A stretch of 64,000 nt of DNA, taken from the NCBI GenBank assembly GCA_027451525.1, contig DAIDJF010000007.1, positions 48,664-112,663 of the forward strand. Direction: 5' to 3'. Origin of the DNA: Ktedonobacterales bacterium. GTDB lineage: Bacteria > Chloroflexota > Ktedonobacteria > Ktedonobacterales > Ktedonobacteraceae. The notes beneath the pieces were generated by a model. That model did not search any database, was not told the origin of the DNA, and saw only the letters and a program-made list of their open reading frames with translations. Below, in pieces: positions 36,426 to 44,774 of the stretch. The position numbers and the translations under genes were made by a program. The number at the start of each line of letters is the position of its first letter. The first letter of the stretch is position 1.

Positions 36426-37271
36426 ATGTACGCCGAAGCGAATTCTCGTTGTGCAATTATGCAAAAGTTACGGGCAGAAGAAATACCAACAAATATAAAA
36501 GTGGAAACTGTCTCATCTTTAGAGCAGATTCTTGAGCAGATGACACATATCTGTGGGCAACAACTTGCTGTCGTTACTATTACGCTACAATTTGAACAAA
36601 AGGGCAAAACGCTACCACGTTATAGTCAGGAAATAGATCGCAGCATTCAGTATTTTCAGGAATTTTTACGCCCGTTAGTGCGCGCAACAGATATTGTGGC
36701 ACAGGTCAAACATACCTTTTATTTCTTCTTGTTGGGTGCTACCCTTCAAGGCGCAACGATTGTACAATCCCGTCTCTGGAACGCGCTCCTTTGGCGTACC
36801 CACGATATGGAAGAATTAGAGATTGTGCGTCCACAGCAGATGACGCTTGGCTATAGTGCCTATCCCGACCCGTCAACACACATCACAGAATGTTTGAAAG
36901 ACGCAATGCAGGTACAGAAACACTTCGCCCTCATAAAGGGAAAAAGTGCCCATTTTTCGCCAACCCATGCTCATACTGAAACATCAAATGAGAGTGAACT
37001 TTCACGGCAGGCACAACAATTTGGTATTCCCTACCTCTCGCTCTTACCGCGCACACGGCCCGCGAGTATCCAGCGCATTATTCACCCTAAACTCGCGCAG
37101 GAATTGCAATGCTACCCATTGGGACGCGAAAAGGATGTTCTCACTGTCGCTATCGCTAATCCACGAAATCGCGACATCATTGATCGTCTGGCACGCGAAA
37201 CGGGCCTACATATCTTTCCCGTACTCGCACCTGCCCAAGAGCTACAAACCGCCCTTGAACAACTTATCTAA
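36426..37271 (+). CDS. Degenerate GGDEF domain fused to MshEN (GspE N-terminal) domain
   Basis: A 281-residue protein. Residues 20-165 resemble a GGDEF domain: LAVVTITLQFEQ, then LRPLVRATDIVAQVKHTFYFFLLGATLQGA, where the GG(D/E)EF loop is replaced by VKHTF, and LGYSAYPDPSTHITECLKDAM, the usual C-terminal end. Diguanylate cyclase activity is therefore not expected. Residues 200-281 match the MshEN/T2SSE_N domain, with YPLGREKDVLTVAIANPRN and LARETGLHIFPVLAP; some MshEN domains bind cyclic di-GMP. No ATPase domain follows. AAGGAG lies seven bases before the ATG. A stand-alone receptor or adaptor for a nucleotide signal is a reasonable guess, not shown. Confidence 0.65.
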   Translation: MYAEANSRCAIMQKLRAEEIPTNIKVETVSSLEQILEQMTHICGQQLAVVTITLQFEQKGKTLPRYSQEIDRSIQYFQEFLRPLVRATDIVAQVKHTFYFFLLGATLQGATIVQSRLWNALLWRTHDMEELEIVRPQQMTLGYSAYPDPSTHITECLKDAMQVQKHFALIKGKSAHFSPTHAHTETSNESELSRQAQQFGIPYLSLLPRTRPASIQRIIHPKLAQELQCYPLGREKDVLTVAIANPRNRDIIDRLARETGLHIFPVLAPAQELQTALEQLI

Positions 37272-37352
37272 TTGCCATTATTTCTCGCGATTGCTATAAT
37301 GTTCTGGAATTCGCTGTATGCCTATTCAAAAACAGAGAGGAATCGCAAATTC

Positions 37353-38276
37353 ATGAAGATATTAGTTACCGGTGGTGCTGGGTTTATCGGCTCGCATATT
37401 GTAGACCAATGTATCGAGGCAGGGCACGAGGTTGCTATCATAGATAACCTCTGGGATGAAGGTGGTGGTAAGCGCACCAATGTGAACGCGCAGGCCCACT
37501 TTTATCGTGCCGATATCACCGATGAAGAGGCCATGCGCCGTATCTTTGACGAATTCAAGCCAGAAATCGTCAGCCATCAGGCAGCACAGCACAGTGTTGC
37601 CGTCTCGACCAAGAAACCCAAACTGGATGCACAGGTCAACGTTCTTGGCCTGCTTAACATCCTTGAAAACTGCACGCGCGTCGGGGTACGCAAAATTGTT
37701 TTTGCCTCATCTGGCGCAACCTATGGAACACCAGCCCGTCTTCCCATTGATGAAGAGGTCATCCAGCGACCAGAGTCGCCCTACGGCATTACCAAAATGG
37801 TTACAGAACACTACCTGCGCTACTGGCACGACGCCAACGGCCTGACCTACACAGCCCTGCGCTATGGGAACGTCTATGGCCCACGCCAGGACCCCAACGG
37901 CGAAGCCGGCGTCATTGCTATCTTCGCCAAACGTTTCCTCGCTCATGAGCCTGTCCGCATCGACTGGGACGGAGAGCAACGTAAAGACTACGTGTTCGTG
38001 AAGGATGTAGCACGCGCAAACCTGCTCGCCCTTGAGCATGGTAACAACGATATCTTTTGTATTGGCACTGGCCGTCCCGTCTCCGTCAACGAGATTTACA
38101 ACGAGTTAGCCAAAATCACGGGCTATCAGCCAGAAATCACGCGCGCCCCCAAACGCCCTGGTGATATCTATCTGGCCTACTTCAATAGTGTGAAGGCTGA
38201 GCATCACCTGGGTTGGAAACCAGCTGTCAACTTTGAAGATGGCGCGCGCGCCACAGTGGATTTCTTCCGCGCCTGA
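37353..38276 (+). CDS. NAD-dependent sugar-nucleotide epimerase (UDP-glucose 4-epimerase type)
   Basis: A 307-residue extended short-chain dehydrogenase. N-terminal NAD-binding motif LVTGGAGFIGSHIVD, active-site Ser/Tyr/Lys in FASSGATYG and SPYGITKMVTEHY, substrate loop ALRYGNVYGPRQDPNGEAGVIAIF, and the C-terminal PKRPGDIYLAYFNSVKAEHHLGW. This form is frequent among GalE-like enzymes in Chloroflexota and deep bacteria; donor could be UDP-Glc, UDP-GlcNAc or another nucleotide sugar. Starts at ATG 37353, with AGAGAGG 12 bases upstream; the frame is open further left but overlaps the previous gene. It may serve wall or exopolysaccharide synthesis. Confidence 0.92.
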   Translation: MKILVTGGAGFIGSHIVDQCIEAGHEVAIIDNLWDEGGGKRTNVNAQAHFYRADITDEEAMRRIFDEFKPEIVSHQAAQHSVAVSTKKPKLDAQVNVLGLLNILENCTRVGVRKIVFASSGATYGTPARLPIDEEVIQRPESPYGITKMVTEHYLRYWHDANGLTYTALRYGNVYGPRQDPNGEAGVIAIFAKRFLAHEPVRIDWDGEQRKDYVFVKDVARANLLALEHGNNDIFCIGTGRPVSVNEIYNELAKITGYQPEITRAPKRPGDIYLAYFNSVKAEHHLGWKPAVNFEDGARATVDFFRA

Positions 38277-38350
38277 TTAGCCAGAGGGTATCAACCACCC
38301 GCTGAGACTATAGAGGCTGGGCATGTGATGCCCTACAGTGTCACATGCCA

Positions 38351-39142
38351 CTAGGCACCGAAGTGCAGAATGACCAGTAATAGCAATATAAAAGTCTCCG
38401 TTACTTCGGCAATGCTCCCATAACTATCACCGGTCAAGCCATTTAACTCGTGCGTAATCCAGAAAGCCAGCCCAAAGGTCAGCCCTGTGACTAGCAGCAA
38501 AGCTGCAAAGCCAATCACTTGTGCTACCGCCACGACAACAAAAAGGGCGATGCAGGCTGCAATAAACAAATGGGGCAACGTTACTGCCTGACGAAATAAA
38601 TTGCCCAACCCGCTACTGCGCGCGCTAGGAAAGCGTTGTAGGGCCAGCGTCATACACCAACGCGACGCTGGCAAAGCAATCAGTAGCGCACTCGGCAAAG
38701 CATGCACGGGCGGGCTGGCAAGACAGACGAATTTGAGCAAGAGCAGACTAACCCCACCCAGCACGCCAAAACTGCCTACGCGACTGTCGCGCATAATCTC
38801 CAGTTTACGGTCGCGTGTGCGTCCGCCGAAGAGACCATCGCAAGTATCCATCAGGCCATCCAGATGCAGACCACCAGTCAGCAAAATCAGCGCGATTACC
38901 AATAAAGCCGCCAACACCAGCGGTGGAATAAAACGCGCCATAAGGGCGAGGCATCCCCACAACAGCAGGCCTAGCAGGACACCAACTAAGGGGAAATACG
39001 CCGCTCCGACAATCATGCGTTCGCCAAGCTCTTCCGGTTTGAACAATTGCGTCGTGCCAGGAACAGGTATAGTGGTCAGAAAACGAAGCGCGGCAACAAA
39101 TTCGCGCCATTGTTCGAGTAGCATTGCGATCCTTTCACTCAT
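38351..39142 (-). CDS. cobS: Adenosylcobinamide-GDP ribazoletransferase CobS
   Basis: A 263-residue integral membrane enzyme that joins alpha-ribazole (phosphate) to adenosylcobinamide-GDP, the last lower-ligand step of cobalamin synthesis. Family hallmarks: FLTTIPVPG near the start, GGLHLDGLMDTCDGLFGG and the catalytic-region MRDSRVGSFGVLGG, then six or so hydrophobic helices and ending GDSYGSIAEVTETFILL. It lies 18 bases downstream of cobC on the same strand. cobO is 5 kb to the right on the other strand, beyond the accessory island. Confidence 0.95.
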   Translation of the reverse strand: MSERIAMLLEQWREFVAALRFLTTIPVPGTTQLFKPEELGERMIVGAAYFPLVGVLLGLLLWGCLALMARFIPPLVLAALLVIALILLTGGLHLDGLMDTCDGLFGGRTRDRKLEIMRDSRVGSFGVLGGVSLLLLKFVCLASPPVHALPSALLIALPASRWCMTLALQRFPSARSSGLGNLFRQAVTLPHLFIAACIALFVVVAVAQVIGFAALLLVTGLTFGLAFWITHELNGLTGDSYGSIAEVTETFILLLLVILHFGA

Positions 39143-39160
39143 TTCTCTCTATTTGTATTC

Positions 39161-39844
39161 TCATCTATTGAGCGATGATGGGCGCGTGTGGACAGGACGT
39201 TGAGCATTCAGAGAGAGCAGAATGCCCTCTGGAAAGAGCGTATCGCGCTGCTGTGTCCCTGGTTCAGATGGCAGGATTTCGAGCAAGCTCAACGAACCAG
39301 TATCCAGGCGCAACTGCCAGTAATGCGTAAGCGGAATATGGAGCATACCACACAGTAAGATGCGCAACGGGCCACTATGACTGACCAGCACGATATCGCC
39401 TTTTTTCGCTCTACTCTCCAGCAAATCTTGTAGAGCCGTCTGAACACGCCGAGCGAGAGCATCCAAGGTCTCACCCTCTGGTGGAGCATGTTGCTCCGGG
39501 TCACTAAAAAAGCCTAGCTGCGTGGGATAACGCGCCACAATCTCATCGTAGGTAAGGCCCTCCCACGCGCCAAAAGCGATCTCACGCCATGCCCCTGAAC
39601 GCTGGATAGGGACAGGGCGTGCCTGCTGTCCCGCGATAATCTGTGCCGTTTCGTGCGTGCGACGTAGATCGCTACTATATACAACGGAGATCGGCTTCTT
39701 ACGCAATTGATAGGCCAACCATCTGGCCTGTGCGCGTCCTGTGGGCGACAGGGGAATATCGCTATGCCCACAGAAACGGTGCGTGCTGTTCCACTCGGTC
39801 TCTCCGTGCCGCACAAGCCAGAGCCGTTGGGTGGTGTTTGCCAT
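39161..39844 (-). CDS. cobC: Alpha-ribazole phosphatase CobC (histidine phosphatase family)
   Basis: A 227-residue histidine phosphatase. The phosphohistidine motif is LWLVRHGETEWN, with VVYSSDLRRTHETAQII and the acid WREIAFGAWEGLTYDEI, and the second His in DIVLVSHSGPLRIL. By itself this could be any phosphoglycerate-mutase-like phosphatase; its place next to cobS supports removal of phosphate from alpha-ribazole-5'-phosphate. The first of two leftward genes. No cobalamin riboswitch was recognised in the 110 bases upstream. Confidence 0.85.
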   Translation of the reverse strand: MANTTQRLWLVRHGETEWNSTHRFCGHSDIPLSPTGRAQARWLAYQLRKKPISVVYSSDLRRTHETAQIIAGQQARPVPIQRSGAWREIAFGAWEGLTYDEIVARYPTQLGFFSDPEQHAPPEGETLDALARRVQTALQDLLESRAKKGDIVLVSHSGPLRILLCGMLHIPLTHYWQLRLDTGSLSLLEILPSEPGTQQRDTLFPEGILLSLNAQRPVHTRPSSLNR

Positions 39845-40070
39845 AACGTCCTTTCACTCTATACAAGGTATCGCTTCACATTCCCTTGCGCACACCCACA
39901 TAATACCAGCAGTAGTCTGTTTTTATCCTTGACTGTTTATAGGCCAAGAGCATACCATGAGCATTCTGACACTCTCCTGCACAAAATGCAAGAGATTCTT
40001 CTTTCTACCAGCCCACTTGCGCCCCGGGCCTTGCGGCACGAAACGTAGAGGCGGTCTGTCCAGAAGCGTT

Positions 40071-40739
40071 TTACACCGCGAGGGTGCCAGTTCCCGCATG
40101 CCCTGCGGTACTGCCTACTGCCTTCACACGCGCTGCTTGGGGTAGCACCACGCGCGCCTCCTGCCCTGGCTGTTCGTCTGCGCTCTGTTGCACCTGACAG
40201 GCAGAAGGTGGAAGTGCCACATCCTCCCCTGGGTGCAATTGTGTTGCCAGTGCCGCCTGTTCGCTCTGTGTGATCTCGGTACGCAAGCCCACCTCTGCAC
40301 GGGTGATATCGTCTGGCGTGGCGGTCTGGTAGGTACGGGCATCCTACCCCCTATAAAGGCACGATTGACCACGAAGAGGTTTGCACCGCAACACGGCCCG
40401 TTGATGGCGCGTGCTCCAATGTTGCCTGCTGATCCACTGGTGACCGCTTGGCTGCTCCTGTCGCCTGCCCAAAGAGCGGATAGGAGGCCGCTGGAACAAC
40501 CACCTCTTCCAGTAGGACCACTTGGACCCCGTTGGGACTACCTGACTGGTGGAGGAAGCGTTGTAGAACGTGAGGATGCCCTGTGCTTGCTGTGCCTGCT
40601 GTCTGACCATGCCCGTTGTGGGCACGCGCTGTTGTTGCTGCATGCTCACGGTCGTGGGATAGTCATAGTGCTCCCTTCCTTGACAGGATAAGGCTACCTG
40701 TGACCTAATGGCTACAGGAGCTGTGTACAACGGTTCCAA
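40071..40739 (-). pseudogene. Decayed gene with several frameshifts, baseplate-J-like
   Basis: Reading the reverse strand, one protein can be followed only by changing frame several times: first GILTFYNASSTSQVV, then VVVPAASYPLFGQATGAA, then SAGNIGARAINGPCCGANLF and NRAFIGG, then DARTYQTATPDDITRAEVG through EITQSEQAALATQL to the stop at 40071-40073. The succession 'FYNA ... AGNIxAxxINGPCC ... F.GG.DARTYQT...DI' is one I recall from baseplate-J/gp47-like proteins in Ktedonobacteria. At least three frameshifts are needed, so it is not functional. The opposite-strand open frame at 40188-40691 is only its mirror. Confidence 0.65.
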
Positions 40740-40744
40740 AAGAG

Positions 40745-40785
40745 AGGGACATCATCTGGCTACAATCGGAGTGATGTCCCTTTTT
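40745..40785 (+). terminator. Hairpin followed by T5
   Basis: AGGGACATCA (40745-40754) pairs with TGATGTCCCT (40772-40781), followed by TTTTT in the plus direction. No intact plus-strand gene precedes it, so it may be a leftover from a lost gene or protect the island from read-through. Confidence 0.6.
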
Positions 40786-40944
40786 CGCGTCTACAAAGAC
40801 GGATTGTAATCAAAGAATACCTTCATTAACCTTATTTTGTCAAGCCCTATCGTATTCTATCAAGAGAAATAACTTATTGACCGATGAACGCTGAAGAAGT
40901 ATAATCTTGTAAAATTAGAATTTGATAAAACGGATGGTGTTACT

Positions 40945-41151
40945 TTGGCTGACGAGTTGCTGACAATTGACCAAGTAGCCTCTGAGCTACAACTTCATCC
41001 AGATACGATACGGCGATATATCCGCGAGAAGAAGCTGAAAGCGATACGGATAGCGCCGACCGCACTTCGCGTCCGGCGGTCTGATCTGGATCAGTTTATT
41101 GCTAAACGGGAAACAGGTACGGAAGAGGAGTCAACAGACGAGGAACCATAG
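40945..41151 (+). CDS. Excisionase-type helix-turn-helix DNA-binding protein
   Basis: A 68-residue protein starting at TTG with GGATGG upstream. LLTIDQVASELQLHPDTIRRYIREKKLKAIRI is the winged HTH of the MerR/excisionase ('helix-turn-helix 17') family, followed by the wing RVRRSDLDQFIA and an acidic tail. Such small proteins regulate or excise mobile elements, or act as simple repressors. It begins the plus-strand part of the accessory island, about 190 bases before the AbiTii gene, and could control the defence genes; that is inference. Confidence 0.82.
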   Translation: MADELLTIDQVASELQLHPDTIRRYIREKKLKAIRIAPTALRVRRSDLDQFIAKRETGTEEESTDEEP

Positions 41152-41337
41152 TATCGTTGGTTCTCGTGTTCCCGATTAGCAATAGTGGCTGTTGTATTGC
41201 CACAGATAAACTAGATGCGTGGATGGAACGGGGAACAATGATCAACGGATAATGGGTTGGGTAATACAGAAAGTTGGACACTTATAGGTCCATTTCAAAG
41301 GAAGATGGATGGATGCTCAATACTATTGGAGGGTTTG

Positions 41338-42353
41338 ATGGCAACTACGACGAAACCTGAAATTAGCGAGCTACTGCATCGTATCAATGAGGGCGCGACG
41401 GACAGTAGCACACCTTTAGAAGAGGTAATGCGCCTTTGCCTACGCCTGGGTTGGCTACTCGGTAACAAGGAGTTAAGCGATTGGGCAAAAGCCGAAGCAG
41501 GTGGATATACACCCAAAGTTAGCTTGCCAGATTACCGAATTTTTGAGACCCAAGTACAAGGTACTTTTTGGGGTCGTTTGGCAGTAGCATTAAAAATGCC
41601 TCCATTCCTCAGTTTGTTATAGACGATTCACACCGAGACTCGTTATTTAAGGTTTATATAAAACAGTCGGTTGGTGAATTGGAACAGCTTGCACGTGGGC
41701 GGGCGGATACTAATCGTGTAACTATTCCTTGGTCGGGGGATACAATCCTATACTACCAGCAGAAAGAAATCTATCAGGGCTATGCATTAAGTGATGCTTG
41801 GCAAGTGATAACGACAACCGCCATTCTTGGCATTCTGGAGGACATACGAACCAGGGTACTCGAGTTTGTAATAACAATTGAAAAGGAGTTAGATATCGAT
41901 ATTATGGACTACGATAACAATAAAAAGCCTTTGGAGACACCTGCCCAGGAGAAAGTCGGCCAGAGATTTAACATGACTATCAACGGTGGTAGCAATTTTG
42001 CTTTTGGCAACAGCGGCACCCCCAATCAGCAAACCATTCAGGTCCAGCCTGGTGATTTGCAGAGTCTCAAAGAGAAGCTCGCTCAACTCGGCGTACCGGA
42101 TGTGTTTCTCAACGACCTCGATACGGCACTGGCTAAAGACGCCGATTCTGAAGAGCAGCCAGGTCTATACGTCAATAGCTGGTTCGGACGGCTAATGAGC
42201 AAGGTAGGTACCGGAGCAGTGCAGCTTGCCGGAACTGCGGCGACAACGGTGGTTATGGCAGAGGTGAGGAGATTCTTGGGGTTACCCCCGTTTGAGCATA
42301 ACCCTACGCCCCGACATCAGATGGACCCAGAACCAACAGCATACGCACAGTAA
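41338..42353 (+). pseudogene. AbiTii-family abortive-infection gene, broken by a one-base frameshift
   Basis: Starts at ATG 41338 with TTGGAGGG five bases before it. Residues up to about 87 (LLHRINEGATDSSTPLEEVM, LCLRLGWLLGNKELSDWAKAE, LPDYRIFETQVQGTFWG) are the AbiTii N-terminal domain. At an A5 run (41592-41596) the frame must shift by -1; with one more A the text reads ALKNASIPQF and continues in the second frame through VYIKQSVGELEQLARG to the end at 42353, including a central Gly/Asn-rich MTINGGSNFAFGN segment and a C-terminal membrane-like helix VQLAGTAATTVVMAEV. The unshifted product stops at 41622. AbiTii proteins are phage-defence proteins by homology; mechanism is not settled. Confidence 0.75.
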
Positions 42354-42481
42354 GCAGAAACAACAAAGGAGCGACAAAGAGTTTCTTCTCTAGGCTTTCT
42401 GTTGTCTATGATAACACTAACTGGTCTGATCTATAATAAAGGGTAAGTACCATGATAAAATTACATGCGAGGTAGACACTC

Positions 42482-43750
42482 ATGCCAGTAAAGATATTTT
42501 TCTGCTATGCACATGAAGACAAAAAAATGCTGGTTCAACTACAAAAACATCTGAAACCATTGGAAAGGCATGGTTATATTGAGACATGGTACGACCAAGA
42601 TATTAGTGCAGGTAACGAGTGGGAACCAGAAATAGTTAAACGCCTGCGTGAGGCCCAGATCATTCTCCTTCTTATCAGCGCGGACTTCATTAACTCTGAA
42701 TACTGTTACGACAAAGAGATGAAATGGGCGTTGGAGCGGCATCGACGAGGTGAGGCGCGTGTTATTCCTATTATACTGCGCGATGTAGTCTGGAAGTACG
42801 GACTGTTTAGCATACTTCAAGCACTACCTTCTGAAGCCAAACCGGTATATAAATGGACTCGTAGAGATGAGGCGTATGTAGACATAACAGAAGGTATCGC
42901 CAGAGTTATTGAGGAACTGTCTCTCGCTTCGCTACTAAAATCCGCTGTACAAAGCCCTCAAGTGCCATCATCTCAGCATAAGCGTGCTTTGCTCATATTA
43001 ACAGGTAATGCCGTATTACCAGACATTCGCTTATTGCTTCACTACCGACCGCAGTTAGTCTGTATTGTGACGCCGCACGGTTGGCTGTATCAGAGGACAT
43101 ATATTGATATCGTACAAGCAATACCTTCGTGTGAGATTAAGATAGAGCCTTCAGTCAACCCTCATGACATCGATGAATGTCTGCAAGCCTGTCTCAATAG
43201 TTATCGTCCCTATGCTCACGAAGAATTCGAATGGATAATGACATTTGCTTCGGCAAATAAAGTGATGGCACTAGCAGGGTATGAGTTCGCAAAACAGAAC
43301 AAGATACGTTTCTGGCATATAAATCCAGAAGAGGAACATATAATCACGCAGGGAACGCATATGGCAGTCGATATACGAAAATTCTTCCGTCCAACTGTTT
43401 CCGAATATCTGGATGATTATGGCTATACCATTGGCAATTTTAAATCAGCAGAAAAAGCATATCGGGCAAATGAAGAAAAATGGAGCGGCATTGTAAGTGA
43501 GATAATACATTCATCCGACGCTCTGATCTGGCTTTCCTTGTTCACGGATAAAAGCAAAAACGAGCCCATAGTAATTCCTGCAACACTGAGTGTAACGTCC
43601 CTACTCTCATCTCTCGTCACAACGGAGGCGTTGAAAATAATCCTGGAGCACGATGATGGTACGGTAACTTGTTGCTTTCCATCCGCTGATTGCGCTCGTT
43701 TTTTCGGCTCAGGAGAGTGGTTAATGCTACAGGCTTTTTGTTACCAGTGA
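42482..43750 (+). CDS. TIR domain fused to Card1-like CARF domain
   Basis: A 422-residue protein. Residues 1-140 are a bacterial TIR domain: VKIFFCYAHEDKKML, ETWYDQDISAGNEWEPEI (BB loop), IILLLISADFINSEYCYDKEM with the predicted catalytic Glu79, and RVIPIILRDVVW. Such TIR domains cleave NAD. Residues 167-315 resemble the CARF domain of Card1/DUF1887 proteins: ALLILTGNAVLPDIRLLL, then WIMTFASANKVMALAGYEFA, in the place of the ligand-binding N-x-T-G-G-T-K-x-M loop, IRFWHINPEEEHI, and the following SEYLDDYGYTIGN. The end (SGEWLMLQAF) corresponds to the entry of the Card1 nuclease domain, then a stop. GAGGT precedes the ATG. Likely a cyclic-nucleotide-gated NADase; that is inference, and the GGTK loop is altered. 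Confidence 0.78.
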   Translation: MPVKIFFCYAHEDKKMLVQLQKHLKPLERHGYIETWYDQDISAGNEWEPEIVKRLREAQIILLLISADFINSEYCYDKEMKWALERHRRGEARVIPIILRDVVWKYGLFSILQALPSEAKPVYKWTRRDEAYVDITEGIARVIEELSLASLLKSAVQSPQVPSSQHKRALLILTGNAVLPDIRLLLHYRPQLVCIVTPHGWLYQRTYIDIVQAIPSCEIKIEPSVNPHDIDECLQACLNSYRPYAHEEFEWIMTFASANKVMALAGYEFAKQNKIRFWHINPEEEHIITQGTHMAVDIRKFFRPTVSEYLDDYGYTIGNFKSAEKAYRANEEKWSGIVSEIIHSSDALIWLSLFTDKSKNEPIVIPATLSVTSLLSSLVTTEALKIILEHDDGTVTCCFPSADCARFFGSGEWLMLQAFCYQ

Positions 43751-43892
43751 CGTGAGTGTCCCGACCCCTCCACAATCATTTTATGAGCATGCGCAATTAC
43801 GAAATGTAGCCGTAGCTACCTGGGAAGATTTACCGAACATTAGATATATTATACAGCGGACATTACGCACTCCCACATATATACGAGCATAA
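43725..43892 (+). pseudogene. Out-of-frame relic of a Card1-type nuclease C-terminus
   Basis: In the +1 frame relative to the TIR-CARF gene, overlapping its last eight codons, 55 codons are open to a TAA at 43890-43892. They encode RLFVTSDVSVPTPPQSFYEH, then AQLRNVAVATWEDLPNIRYI and an Arg-rich end. 'A-x-L-R-N-V-A-V ... E-D-L-P' is like the final strand-helix of PD-(D/E)XK nuclease domains in Card1-like proteins. The nuclease core with its Asp/Glu/Lys residues is absent, so an internal deletion of the third domain is the simplest reading. Confidence 0.45.
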
Positions 43893-43993
43893 TGCATTTT
43901 TTAGATAGGGGTTTGTTCGCTGCAAGTTATAACCTCTTACCTATTAGATGGGAAGATGGACACCGAGCACCCACAACGCTCGTAAGGGCTTGA

Positions 43994-44098
43994 AGTATCA
44001 TTTACTTAGATGGTAATTTGATCGGGTGTGCCTTGCAAAGAAACGGTGCATTCATCCCCCCGCATGAATGACGTGGGCTTTCCCGCGCCCGCTTAGTA
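43994..44098 (+). mobile_element. 3' end of an IS200/IS605-type element (tnpB tail and right end)
   Basis: After a stop at 43991-43993 the frame reads SIIYLDGNLIGCALQRNG then AFIPPHE and TGA (44069-44071). 'L-x-x-V/D-G-x-L-I-G ... Q-R-N-G-A-F-I-P-P-H-E' is the typical C-terminus of TnpB/OrfB, where the gene end overlaps the element's right-end hairpin; here CCCCCCGCATGAATGACGTGGG with GCTTTC following. Only the tail remains; the rest of tnpB and tnpA are absent. It marks the right border of the accessory island. Confidence 0.6.
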
Positions 44099-44113
44099 AC
44101 AGGAAACATATGC

Positions 44114-44755
44114 ATGAGTGAAGAGAGCGAAGAGATACAGCAGCTTCCCGATGAAGAGGAGATAGAAGAACTCACAGAAGAGGGACGTGCGCGCAGGAGA
44201 CAGGAATTAGCAGAAGCGCGCGCAAAACGTAATAAAAGCAAGGGGCTGGTAATCGTCAATACGGGCGATGGCAAAGGCAAAACGACAGCAGCATTGGGTA
44301 TCCTCATGCGCGCATGGGGTCAGCAGATGCGCGTTGTTATGCTGCAATTTCTTAAAGCACAGACAGGCAATTGGGGCGAAATTCGCGCGGCACAGCGCAT
44401 GGGCGTCGAGATCATTCCGCTGGGACAGGGCTTTACCTGGACAAGCGAAAACCTCGCCCAGGACCGCGCTTTAGCGCAAAGTTGTTGGCAACAGTGTCGT
44501 GAACGCATTGAGAGCGGAAATTACGATGTCGTCATCATGGATGAGCTTACCTATGCCCTCAATTATCGCTGGCTCGATATCGAAGAGGTACTGGACGTAC
44601 TGCGCAAACGCGACCCGATGCAGCATATCATCATCACGGGACGTGACGCGCCAGAGGCGTTGATCGAATTTGCCGACCTCGTGACCGAGATGCGCGAGAT
44701 CAAACATCCGTACAAAGCACAAGGTATTCTAGCCCAGAAGGGCATTGAGTTTTAA
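44114..44755 (+). CDS. cobO: Cob(I)yrinic acid a,c-diamide adenosyltransferase CobO/BtuR
   Basis: A 213-residue ATP-dependent corrinoid adenosyltransferase. After a charged N-terminal extension of about 42 residues (EE-, RR- and AEAR-rich) comes the P-loop [15 protein letters not shown], then VVMLQFLKA, the [17 protein letters not shown] strand-loop and [21 protein letters not shown]. This is the CobO/CobP type rather than PduO. It transfers adenosyl from ATP to the cobalt. It overlaps the frame of the next gene by ten bases before that gene's true start. Together with cobS and cobC it belongs to a cobalamin locus split by the island. Confidence 0.95.
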   Translation: MSEESEEIQQLPDEEEIEELTEEGRARRRQELAEARAKRNKSKGLVIVNTGDGKGKTTAALGILMRAWGQQMRVVMLQFLKAQTGNWGEIRAAQRMGVEIIPLGQGFTWTSENLAQDRALAQSCWQQCRERIESGNYDVVIMDELTYALNYRWLDIEEVLDVLRKRDPMQHIIITGRDAPEALIEFADLVTEMREIKHPYKAQGILAQKGIEF

Positions 44756-44774
44756 TCAGAGGAGCAACGAACCC

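Noticed and set aside
39845..39956. Cobalamin riboswitch before cobC
   Set aside because: No B12-box-like sequence was recognised here or before cobO.
40188..40691. 167-codon open frame on the plus strand
   Set aside because: It is the mirror of a recognisable, frameshifted minus-strand gene and encodes Cys/Trp-rich text without motifs.
41585..41600. Programmed -1 frameshift in AbiTii
   Set aside because: TTAAAAATG does not fit the tandem slippery pattern and no downstream stem was obvious; mutation is the simpler explanation.
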